Source of the DNA: Pseudomonadota bacterium
GTDB lineage: Bacteria; Desulfobacterota; Desulfovibrionia; Desulfovibrionales; Desulfovibrionaceae
NCBI GenBank assembly: GCA_018816865.1
Contig: JAHIUW010000007.1
Coordinates: forward strand, 101,581-165,580
Direction of reading: 5' to 3'
Length of the DNA stretch: 64,000 nt
Positions 1 to 7,293 of this stretch are shown here, piece by piece (the first letter of the stretch is position 1; each line of letters begins with the position of its first letter). Below the pieces are notes generated by a model. It ran no database searches. It had not been told where the DNA came from and saw nothing but the letters and a program-made list of their open reading frames with translations. The translations under genes were made by a program, and so were the position numbers.

Positions 1-150
1 AATGATGCCGGGTTCGAGGGCCAGGACGAGTTCGGCAGATTGCGCCTGGGTGTGGACATCAGCCTGGCCGGGGTGCGTCTGGCCAAGGACCGCGCGGCCA
101 ACGCCCTGACCGGCGTGATGATCCCCGAGGCCCTTGATTATCCCATGTAA
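1..150 (+). CDS. C-terminal end of an unknown protein (5' truncated by window edge)
   Basis: An open frame runs from base 1 to a TAA at 148-150 and gives 49 residues ending in EALDYPM. The visible part contains FGRLRLGVDISLAG followed by a likely helix, somewhat like the end of a periplasmic sensor or small ligand-binding domain. I do not recognise the family. Codon use is GC-rich like its neighbours. It is followed by a hairpin at 156-184 and then by the ETF-QO-like gene 67 bases downstream, so it may or may not belong to that transcript. Frame and stop are seen directly; any function would be a guess. Confidence 0.5.
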   Translation, partial: NDAGFEGQDEFGRLRLGVDISLAGVRLAKDRAANALTGVMIPEALDYPM

Positions 151-155
151 TGCAT

Positions 156-184
156 CGGGCCGCCTCCTTTTTGGGGGCGGCCCG
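156..184 (+). terminator. hairpin between the partial gene and the ETF module
   Basis: A perfect 9-bp inverted repeat (CGGGCCGCC at 156-164, GGCGGCCCG at 176-184) closes an 11-nt loop that contains a T5 run. No T-tract follows the stem, so it may be a weak terminator or a processing hairpin rather than a strong intrinsic terminator. Confidence 0.45.
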
Positions 185-216
185 TCCTCCACTCTTTCCT
201 CGAAAAGCGAGACCCC

Positions 217-2082
217 ATGAGCGAGAATCAGACCCCAGAGCTTCCCCGCCAGAGCATGGAAGCGGACATCGTCTGCGTGGGCTTCGGCCCGGCCGTGGCG
301 GGTTTCCTGACGACCCTGTCCCGAGGCCTGATGAACGAGGACGGTACGCCCGTGGCCGATTCCAAGGCCATGCCCGGGATGCCGCCCCAGGTCATCTGCT
401 ACGAACGTGCGGATGACATCGGCTTTGGCGTGTCCGGCGTGGTCACCAAGGGACGTGGCATCCGAGCCTCGTTCCCGGACCTGGATCTGTCGCAGATCCC
501 CCTGGCCAGCGAGGTCACCGGGGAGAAGGTCGTCTACCTGCTGGACCCCCATGGTGCCAGCCGTAAGAGCGGCGTTCTGAAACTGGGCGAAAAGCTGATG
601 CGCCTCTTGCCGCTGTGTGACAAGTCCCTGCAGGCCTGCGAGCTGCCCTGGATCCCGCCGTTCCTGAAAAAGGAGCCCGGCATGGTGCTGTCCATGGGGC
701 AGTTCTGCCAGTGGGCGGGTTATCAGGTCATGGGCTCGGGTCTGGCCCAGATCTGGCCGGGTACCCCCGTGGCCGAGCCGCTGTTCGAGGCCGGCCGGAT
801 GACGGGTGTGCGCCTGGCGGACCAGGGCGTGAACAAGAAGGGCGAGCCCGAGGCGGGCTTCATGCCCGGCATGGACATCAAGGCGGCCCTGACCGTCCTT
901 GGCGACGGCCCCGTCGGCCCTGTGAGCCAGGCCGTGGATCGCGAAAAGGGCCTGCCCCCGGGTCGGCACCAGCGCGACTACGCCGTGGGCATGAAGATGG
1001 TGGTCCAGTTGCCCGAGGGCTGCGATCTGAAACCCGGCACCGTGTTGCATACTCTGGGCTTCCCCGAGCCCGAGATTTTCGGTTTCATGTATGTCTATCC
1101 GGACATGTCGGCCTCACTTGGCATCTTCGTGCCTTCGTGGTTCGACAATCCGCTGCGCACCGCCTATCGCTATCTGCAGCATTGGATGATGCATCCCTAC
1201 CTCTGGCGCTGGCTGGAGGGCGGCACTCTGCGTTCCTGGGGCGCCAAGACCCTGGGCGAGTCCGGCAAGCATGGCGAGCCCTTCCTGGCCGGGGACGGCT
1301 ACGCGCGCATCGGCGAATGCTCCGGCTCCACCAACGTGCTCACTGGTTCGGGCGTTGACGAAGCCTGGACCACGGGTGTGCTGCTTGGCGAATCCGTGCT
1401 GGATCTGCTGCGCGAAGGCAGCGAGTTCAGCCGTGAGGACCTGGATCGGACCTACGTGGCCAGACGTCGTGCCTCCTGGCTGGAGTCCGAGGCCCTGGTG
1501 GCGGAGAAGTCCCGCGATGGGTTTCAGAGCAGCGTGGTCCAGGGCCTGATCGGCATGGCGCTGAGCGGATTGTCCGGCGGCAAGCTGAACCTGGGCGGGG
1601 CCATCAAGCGTCCCCACGAGCGCATTCCGAGCATCGAGGAGTATTACAAGGGCCGGATCAGCCCGACCGAGATCGCCGAGATCCGCGCGTCCTGCCAGGC
1701 CAAAGGCCAAGGGCTGCATGACGCGGTCATGGATCGCCTGGGCTGGCCCGAGATCCCCCTGGACGGCCAACTGCTCATCTCGCACCAGGACGCGCTGCTC
1801 ATGGGCGGCAAGGTCCAGGCCAATGCGGGCTACGCGGACCACGTGGTCTTCAAGGACCCGGCCGTGTGCGAGGCCTGCTTTGAGAAGATCTGCATTGAGG
1901 CCTGCTCCGGTCAGGCCATCGCCATGAACCCCGAGGGTGGCGTGCCCCTGTTCGATCGCGAAAAATGCGTGCATTGCGGGGCCTGCCTGTGGAACTGCTC
2001 CAAGGCCGACCCCAAGGACCCGGAGGCGACCAACGTCGCGTTCAGCGCCGGTTCCGGCGGTTTGCATTCGGCTGAAAACTAG
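217..2082 (+). CDS. ETF:quinone oxidoreductase-like flavoprotein with C-terminal [4Fe-4S] ferredoxin domain
   Basis: This 621-residue protein looks like an electron transfer flavoprotein:quinone oxidoreductase (FixC/ETF-QO type), which would accept electrons from the ETF encoded just downstream and pass them to membrane quinone. Near residue 22 an FAD dinucleotide motif reads GFGPAVAGF. A GDG..GPVSQA segment near residue 230 fits the position of the second flavin motif. The last ~60 residues form a FixX-like ferredoxin domain with a CxxCxxCxxxC cluster (CVHCGACLWNC) and an upstream cysteine-rich CEACFEKICIEAC stretch. Fusion of the FixC and FixX parts is usual for ETF-QO. The start follows a weak purine-rich region. 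etfB begins 61 bases after the stop. Assignment to the ETF-QO superfamily is fairly secure; the exact electron donor and acceptor are inferred from context. Confidence 0.8.
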   Translation: MSENQTPELPRQSMEADIVCVGFGPAVAGFLTTLSRGLMNEDGTPVADSKAMPGMPPQVICYERADDIGFGVSGVVTKGRGIRASFPDLDLSQIPLASEVTGEKVVYLLDPHGASRKSGVLKLGEKLMRLLPLCDKSLQACELPWIPPFLKKEPGMVLSMGQFCQWAGYQVMGSGLAQIWPGTPVAEPLFEAGRMTGVRLADQGVNKKGEPEAGFMPGMDIKAALTVLGDGPVGPVSQAVDREKGLPPGRHQRDYAVGMKMVVQLPEGCDLKPGTVLHTLGFPEPEIFGFMYVYPDMSASLGIFVPSWFDNPLRTAYRYLQHWMMHPYLWRWLEGGTLRSWGAKTLGESGKHGEPFLAGDGYARIGECSGSTNVLTGSGVDEAWTTGVLLGESVLDLLREGSEFSREDLDRTYVARRRASWLESEALVAEKSRDGFQSSVVQGLIGMALSGLSGGKLNLGGAIKRPHERIPSIEEYYKGRISPTEIAEIRASCQAKGQGLHDAVMDRLGWPEIPLDGQLLISHQDALLMGGKVQANAGYADHVVFKDPAVCEACFEKICIEACSGQAIAMNPEGGVPLFDREKCVHCGACLWNCSKADPKDPEATNVAFSAGSGGLHSAEN

Positions 2083-2143
2083 ACATTTGAAGGCCTGTGG
2101 CGGCTGGTCCGCCGGTCCATCACTGCGAAGATAAGGAGATTCT

Positions 2144-2947
2144 ATGAGCTACCATATCCTGGTCTGCGGGAGCATTGTCCCGGACCCGCTCCAGACCCTG
2201 GAACCCATGGACGGCCCGCAGGGACCGACCCTGAAGAACGAGATGATGCTGCCTGCCGTGCTCGACCCCTGGGCCGGACACGCCTTGTACGAGGCGGCCA
2301 ATCTGGCCAAGAACGTGCCGGATTCCAAGGTCTGGCTGGTGAGCATCGGTCCCAAGGCCAAGTTGCAGCAGGTGATGATGAACATCGCCCAGAAGGTTCC
2401 CTTTGAGCTGGTGGTCCTGGACGGTCCGGCCAGCGGCTTTGTCGAGGCCGCTGACGTCGCTGCCTCCCTGAAAACAGCCATTGATGGTATCGCCGGGCTG
2501 GACAAGGGCAAGATGTTGCTGTTCGGCGGCTGGCAGTCGGCCTCGCGCGGCACCGGTGCCGTGATGCAGATCCTGGGCGAGCTGTTGGGTGTGACCGAGC
2601 AGTTCCAGGGCGTGGACGAATTTACTCCCGCAGCCGACGGCTCCTTCGAGGTCATCGAGCGCATCGAGGGTGGCAGCTACCTGCACAGCAAGTGTGCCGG
2701 TGCTCCGGCCGCGCTGGGCTGGGCCACGGGCAATCTGCCCGAGCCGCCCAACAACCCTCAGGTGGGCATGCAGAACATGCGTTTTGTGATGCCCGCATTG
2801 CAGCGGGCCCAGCCTGCCGCTGTGGGTGCCGAGGGCGTGACCTTCAAGAGCGTTGAGTTGCCCAAGGTGCGTCGTCAGACGCGCATCGTCAAGGATACTC
2901 CGGTCGAGGACATCGCCCGTGAGATCGTCGACTGGATCAAGAGCTAA
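2144..2947 (+). CDS. etfB: electron transfer flavoprotein, beta subunit
   Basis: The 267-residue product matches the ETF beta fold. It begins MSYHILVCGSIVPDP and carries the conserved nucleotide-binding region (AADVAASLKTAI, then LLFGGWQSASRGTGAV). In its last third it has the family pattern LPEPPNNPQVGMQNMRF. ETF beta binds AMP (or FAD in bifurcating types) and pairs with ETF alpha. AAGGAG at 2133-2138 gives a good ribosome binding site 5 bases before the ATG. etfA follows after 11 bases, so the two are co-transcribed and probably co-translated, downstream of the ETF-QO-like gene. Whether this ETF is of the classic or the electron-bifurcating kind cannot be told from reading alone. Confidence 0.85.
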   Translation: MSYHILVCGSIVPDPLQTLEPMDGPQGPTLKNEMMLPAVLDPWAGHALYEAANLAKNVPDSKVWLVSIGPKAKLQQVMMNIAQKVPFELVVLDGPASGFVEAADVAASLKTAIDGIAGLDKGKMLLFGGWQSASRGTGAVMQILGELLGVTEQFQGVDEFTPAADGSFEVIERIEGGSYLHSKCAGAPAALGWATGNLPEPPNNPQVGMQNMRFVMPALQRAQPAAVGAEGVTFKSVELPKVRRQTRIVKDTPVEDIAREIVDWIKS

Positions 2948-2958
2948 GGGAGACCGAC

Positions 2959-3978
2959 ATGGATACGATTCTCTATCTTGCGCATACCGAGGCCGACGGC
3001 TCCCTGTCCAAGACCGCCAAGGAGGCCCTGTCTGCCGTGAAGGCCCTGGCCCAGGGATTAGGCGGCGGCTTTGCTGTCGGCTTGGTGGGCCGGAGCGTCC
3101 AGGCAGCCGCCGATTCCATCGCTGGATGTGGGGCCACGGGCTTCTTTGCCGTTCAGGGTGCCGATTATGACGTGTCGCGTTACGCCACTGATACCGCGGC
3201 CTGCACGGCCATCTGCAAACAGGCCGCAGCCACCCTTGTGGTCGCTCCGGCCACGGCGCGTTTCTCGCGCTGCCTGCCAGGTGTCGCCGCACGCCTTGGC
3301 GGCCGTGTGGATACCCAATGCACCGGACTGGTCGTGGAGGGCGGCGAGATTGTGATCAACCGCTGGTACTATCGCCAGCGCATGGAGAGCCTCCAGACCC
3401 GCACCCAGCGGCCCTGGGTGATCAGCGTGGCTCCCTGTTGTTTTCTGCCCGAAGAGGGCTGCGCGGGCAGTGCGGCCCTGACCGAGGTGGCCGTCCAGGT
3501 CGTGACCCGCACCGAGGTCGTGGGCGTCGAGGCCCCGTCCGCGGACGAGCAGACCATCCGCCCCGAGGCCGAGGTGTTGTTCGTGGCCGGAGCCGGCTGG
3601 ACCAAGAAACAGGCCGACGGCACCACGCATATGAAGGAAGCCGAGCAGCATATTTTGGGTTTCCTGGATGGCACCAAGGCCTCTCTGGGGTCCTCCAAGT
3701 CCCTGGTGGACCTGTCGGGCGAGGGCGAGGACGTACTCTCTTTCATGACCCATCTGCACCAGGTGGGGCAGACCGGGGCCACCCCGCGCCACAAGAAAGG
3801 ACTGGCCACCTGCTGTCACGGCGAGGAGCCGCATGTGGTGGGCTGGCGCTTCATTGCCGAGCGTCGCGCCGTGAACCTGGACGCGGGCTGCGGCTGGGCT
3901 CAGGGCAAGGCCGACGTGCTCTACGTGGCCGACGCCTTCGCGGTCATGACCAAGGTCAACGAGCTGCTGGGCAAGTAG
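2959..3978 (+). CDS. etfA: electron transfer flavoprotein, alpha subunit (divergent)
   Basis: The 339-residue protein is the expected partner of EtfB and keeps the alpha-subunit layout: an N-terminal nucleotide-binding-like half and a C-terminal FAD domain. Near residue 270 the family VGQTG motif is present (HQVGQTGATP). Two usual FAD contacts look altered: the GGRG loop reads VAGAGWTKK, and the GISGAIQH motif is replaced by CCHGEEPHVVGW. The C-terminus has an unusual NLDAGCGWAQGKAD stretch before the final ADAFAVM helix. A ribosome binding site (AGGGAGA) precedes the ATG. The gene closes the ETF block; DUF554 follows after 93 bases. The family call is confident, but flavin content may differ from textbook ETF. 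Confidence 0.8.
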   Translation: MDTILYLAHTEADGSLSKTAKEALSAVKALAQGLGGGFAVGLVGRSVQAAADSIAGCGATGFFAVQGADYDVSRYATDTAACTAICKQAAATLVVAPATARFSRCLPGVAARLGGRVDTQCTGLVVEGGEIVINRWYYRQRMESLQTRTQRPWVISVAPCCFLPEEGCAGSAALTEVAVQVVTRTEVVGVEAPSADEQTIRPEAEVLFVAGAGWTKKQADGTTHMKEAEQHILGFLDGTKASLGSSKSLVDLSGEGEDVLSFMTHLHQVGQTGATPRHKKGLATCCHGEEPHVVGWRFIAERRAVNLDAGCGWAQGKADVLYVADAFAVMTKVNELLGK

Positions 3979-4071
3979 CCCGAACCAAGAGGTTGATTTT
4001 CGAGGCCCCGGTGGCATACGCTGCCGGGGCCCCGTCAGTCTAGTCAGTGCAGTCATTGAAAAGGAGCACCC

Positions 4072-4758
4072 ATGGTCTTTCCTCTGGGTTCAGTGGTCAA
4101 CGTGGCCGCCATCGTGGCGGGTGGGCTTATCGGTCTGGTGGCCGGCGGGCGTCTGCCCGAGCGGGTGCGCGCCATCGTCTTTACGGGGCTTGGGCTATGC
4201 GTGCTGGTCATCGGCATGCAGATGGCCCTGGTCACGAAAAATCCGCTGATCATGGTCTTCAGCGTGGTTCTGGGCTGCATCACGGGCGAGTTCCTGCGCC
4301 TGGAGGACCGGCTGACGGGCCTGGGCGACTGGCTCAAGGCCCGTTCCGGCTCCTCGGATGCGCGCTTCACCGATGGTTTCGTCACGGCCTCGGTGTTGTT
4401 CTGCATCGGGTCTATGGCCATTCTCGGCTCGTTTGACGAGGGCCTGCGCGGTGACCACACCATCCTCTTCACCAAGTCCATCCTGGACGGGTTCGCCTCC
4501 GTGGCCTTTGCCGCCGCCCTGGGTGTGGGCGTCATTTTTTCCTGCATCCCGGTGTTCCTGTATCAGGCCGGGTTGACGGAACTGGCCACTGTGCTCCAGC
4601 CGTGGCTCTCCGAGGCCATGATGACCGAACTCACGGCCACGGGGGGCGTGCTGATTCTTGGAATAGGTCTCAGCTTGTTGGAGCTTCGCCGCATCCCCTT
4701 GACCAACCTCTTGCCCGCTCTGTTCTTTGCGCCTCTTTTGGCTTGGATGGTGGGCTGA
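4072..4758 (+). CDS. DUF554 family integral membrane protein
   Basis: The 228-residue protein is strongly hydrophobic, with about six to seven predicted membrane segments. It starts MVFPLGSVVNVAAIVAGG and carries the glycine-rich first helix and the MVFSVVLGCITGE segment typical of DUF554 (YdfK-like) proteins. The function of that family is not established. An AAGGAG site lies just before the ATG. A bidirectional terminator at 4801-4835 ends the transcript. It may be co-transcribed with the ETF genes, 93 bases upstream, but nothing suggests a functional tie. Confidence 0.8.
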   Translation: MVFPLGSVVNVAAIVAGGLIGLVAGGRLPERVRAIVFTGLGLCVLVIGMQMALVTKNPLIMVFSVVLGCITGEFLRLEDRLTGLGDWLKARSGSSDARFTDGFVTASVLFCIGSMAILGSFDEGLRGDHTILFTKSILDGFASVAFAAALGVGVIFSCIPVFLYQAGLTELATVLQPWLSEAMMTELTATGGVLILGIGLSLLELRRIPLTNLLPALFFAPLLAWMVG

Positions 4759-4800
4759 GGACGCGGCTCACTGAAATCAACTCGCTGGAATTACTCAGAT

Positions 4801-4835
4801 AAAAGGCCGCCCCGTGTCTCGGGGGCGGCCTTTTT
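4801..4835. terminator. bidirectional intrinsic terminator
   Basis: An A4-GGCCGCCCC arm at 4801-4813 pairs with GGGGCGGCC followed by T5 (to 4835), across a short loop. A and T tracts on both sides let it serve the DUF554 gene on the plus strand and the hydrolase gene on the minus strand. Confidence 0.85.
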
Positions 4836-4851
4836 GCGCAGTTGTCGATGC

Positions 4852-6195
4852 TCAATTCTTGTCGTTCAGACCCTTGAATTCGAAGACCTGCTTGGATTGG
4901 TACCGTCTGATGGTCATCTCGGTCAGCAGCGTGCGGTTGGCCCGGAACACGTCCTTGATTTGGTTCGCCTGGATCTTGATGCTGCCCAGGTCGCCGGGCA
5001 CGAAGGTGCGATAGCCTACGTTGCCTTCTTTGGTGATTTCGGGCGAGGCATAGAGGCGGATGTCCACGTGGTCCTCCGGTTTGTCGATACGATCATGCAA
5101 CTGAGTGCAATCCATGAAGATACTACGATAGCTCTTGTCCTCCTCGTAAGGATGAACTTTGCAGAGGACCTCGCGGTGGAACTGCTCGGCAAAGCGGTTG
5201 GAGTCCGTGTCATGCTCATAGAATTGCAGGAAATAGTCGGGCACGGCGCGGTGGTATTGATCCCGCAGGCGGAACACGGTGTTCTGGAATCCGTGCTTGC
5301 TGTCGTCGTCCAGGTAGCGGGCCATCACACTGTCGGTGAGCACAGCCAACCGCGTCGTAAAGCCCTCGAACCGGTCGTCGTTGACGGTCAGGGCATCCTT
5401 GATCCAAAGAAAGGTGCTGTCATTGTTGAAGCGCTCGTCTTCCCCGATGATGCTGCCGTGATTTTCCCCGTCCATGACGCCAAACCCCGTTTGGCAGGTG
5501 CAGGGCCTGAGCTGCCATTGGGGCTGCTCGGGGTTCTCTGCGTAGTTCAGGATGAGGTTTGCAGTCTGGAGATTGGCGGTGGAGACGTACACCGTGCCGT
5601 CGCTGCCGTCGCGGTTGGCGATGCTCCTGAATCCCGAGTATCCCGTGTTGCCCACCAGCACGGTGCACAGGATCTTCCCGGCCTCGAATTTCGTCTTTTC
5701 GGCGAAGAGATCGCGCAGGGCGAGGCTTGTACTGTAGGGGCTGGCCAGTTCCAGGCCCTTGAGGATGCGCTCCCCGGTTTGGAAGGGTTTGTCGCTTTTG
5801 AGGCCCTTGAACAGTCGCCCCAGAAAGGAATGCCCCTGGTGGGCCAGGGGGGAGCCGAAGTTGGCAGGGGCCAACATCAGCAGATGGTGGATCGGGCACT
5901 GGCCCGGAGCAAAATGGGTGTCCAGCCAGTCACGGACAACGAGACCACCGGTGCTGTGCACCACCATGTTCGTCGAGCGGGGCGTCATGGGCAGTTGTTT
6001 GTCCTTCCAGGCGCGCATCATGGCCTCCACGATGTCGTGGAATTCCACATGATCGTCCATGGTGACGTAGTTGCCCAGGTGGATATCCGTGACCTGCTCG
6101 GCGATTCCTGCATCCTTCAGGAGTGTCCCAAGTGGTTTGAAGGACTCGAAGCTGTCGCTCCAGCCGTGCAGTATGACAAGTGGGAGGTTCGGCAT
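4852..6195 (-). CDS. lipase-like alpha/beta hydrolase
   Basis: The 447-residue protein begins MPNLPLVILHGWSDS, the usual oxyanion-region HG motif of lipases. It has VVHSTGGLVVRDW near residue 78, a G-X-S-X-G-like nucleophile elbow in which the first glycine is replaced by valine and Ser81 is the predicted nucleophile. A later NHGSI segment (ENHGSIIG, near residue 255) could hold the catalytic histidine. The C-terminal ~150 residues form an extra beta-rich domain that I do not recognise. No signal peptide is visible, so it is probably cytoplasmic unless exported by another route. The gene lies 111 bases downstream of a two-helix membrane protein on the same strand, which suggests a two-gene unit. 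Its ester or phospholipid substrate is unknown. Confidence 0.7.
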   Translation of the reverse strand: MPNLPLVILHGWSDSFESFKPLGTLLKDAGIAEQVTDIHLGNYVTMDDHVEFHDIVEAMMRAWKDKQLPMTPRSTNMVVHSTGGLVVRDWLDTHFAPGQCPIHHLLMLAPANFGSPLAHQGHSFLGRLFKGLKSDKPFQTGERILKGLELASPYSTSLALRDLFAEKTKFEAGKILCTVLVGNTGYSGFRSIANRDGSDGTVYVSTANLQTANLILNYAENPEQPQWQLRPCTCQTGFGVMDGENHGSIIGEDERFNNDSTFLWIKDALTVNDDRFEGFTTRLAVLTDSVMARYLDDDSKHGFQNTVFRLRDQYHRAVPDYFLQFYEHDTDSNRFAEQFHREVLCKVHPYEEDKSYRSIFMDCTQLHDRIDKPEDHVDIRLYASPEITKEGNVGYRTFVPGDLGSIKIQANQIKDVFRANRTLLTEMTIRRYQSKQVFEFKGLNDKN

Positions 6196-6306
6196 CTGCC
6201 CCTCCTTGTGCCTCCCTCTGGAGGGCTAACGGGATACGAGCCTGTTTGCGCCTTGCCGGATCAAGTGCCATGAGGACTCGTTTCTGGGTGCGCCAGGGCG
6301 CGGCCT

Positions 6307-6819
6307 TTACTGGTCCGTGGTGGTCTTTTGGGAGTACTGGAGGGAGAGCAGGCTCATCTTGTCCGAACTGCCTTTGGAGGAACCCAGCCAGAAGTTGACC
6401 ACCTGTGTGAATCCGGCGGTCATGGTGCCCACCAGGAGGTACACAAGTTCCTTGTTGCTCCCGAGATCCAGGTTCACGGTGGTTGAGAGGATGATCAAGG
6501 TCAGGATGAGGAAGAAGCCGGAAGTGATGATGATGGAGAGGATGACAGGGGCCTTGCCCATGGACGTGTTCTGCAGGACCTTCATCAGGTTTCGGGCGTT
6601 TTGGGTCTGGTCGTCGGGGGCGCAGCCGTTGAGCAGGGTGAAGAACTCTGTACGCAGTTCAGGGTCTGTCTGGATTTTTTGGAGAATCTGGTCGGGTTGG
6701 TCCTGTGTGAGTTGCGTAACCATGCATGCGTAACGGACGAGTTTCTGCTGCGTGATAATCCTGGCAGCGGGTTCGCCGTGTGCATCCGTCAGCGTCAACA
6801 GGCTTTCATAGAGGCCCAT
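6307..6819 (-). CDS. two-helix membrane protein with holin-like C-terminus, unknown function
   Basis: The protein has a soluble helical N-terminal half and two membrane helices (VILSIIITSGFFLILTLIIL and ELVYLLVGTMTAGFTQVVNF). It then reads FWLGSSKGSSDK, a motif shared with small phage-holin-like and related 3TM membrane proteins. The ATG at 6819 has GAGGGG about 8 bases upstream and gives 170 residues. An ATG 39 bases further upstream (6858) has no visible ribosome site and would add 13 residues. The lipase-like gene follows 111 bases downstream. No lysis or phage genes are nearby, so a true holin role is doubtful; it could equally be a membrane partner of the hydrolase. Confidence 0.6.
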   Translation of the reverse strand: MGLYESLLTLTDAHGEPAARIITQQKLVRYACMVTQLTQDQPDQILQKIQTDPELRTEFFTLLNGCAPDDQTQNARNLMKVLQNTSMGKAPVILSIIITSGFFLILTLIILSTTVNLDLGSNKELVYLLVGTMTAGFTQVVNFWLGSSKGSSDKMSLLSLQYSQKTTTDQ

Positions 6820-6858
6820 GGCTGATCCCCTCGGGGCAGAGTGAATACCATTGCTCAT

Positions 6859-7293
6859 GGCTCAATGCCATGAGCGTATATACCACAACCAATATACTGA
6901 AGGGAAGTGGATAAGAAAAAATAGCTTGAAGCTGCACGCGATTCAATCGTGCAAGCCAGTGCCGTCATCCCGCAGCGCTACGCAACCTACGCATAATTAT
7001 CTATATTTGTTGTGTATATACAATTTTGACATCATGATGCTTCCAAAAATGGGAAAAATGTAGCTTCTGTTTGACGGCACGTTTTGAAGGGCGTAATTAA
7101 TGTTCGGACACGATGACAATCACTATTCGTCGTGGACGCTTTGACATGGTATTGTGGACTGGCCGAACGACTCTCGGCTGGTGCCCGCCCCAGGCATATC
7201 CACCAGGCGAAAGACCGCTGCGGTGGATTTTCACGTCTTCAGGGGCTTGGGATTTATTGAACAAACTACGACCATTGAAGGACAGTGACAGCT
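6859..7293. other. AT-rich intergenic and regulatory region upstream of gltB
   Basis: This 435-base stretch between divergent genes has no convincing gene and is much richer in A/T than its surroundings. It contains GTATAT/ATATAC arms at 6876-6881 and 6892-6897. A TGTATATACA palindrome at 7013-7022 directly precedes a TTGACA hexamer at 7026-7031. No good -10 sits 17 bases from that hexamer. The palindromes are candidate operators for gltB or for the divergent membrane-protein gene. Confidence 0.4.

Noticed and set aside
6307..6819. Membrane protein as a phage holin in a prophage
   Set aside because: The end motif is holin-like, but no phage structural, lysis or integrase genes are near, so a prophage is not supported.
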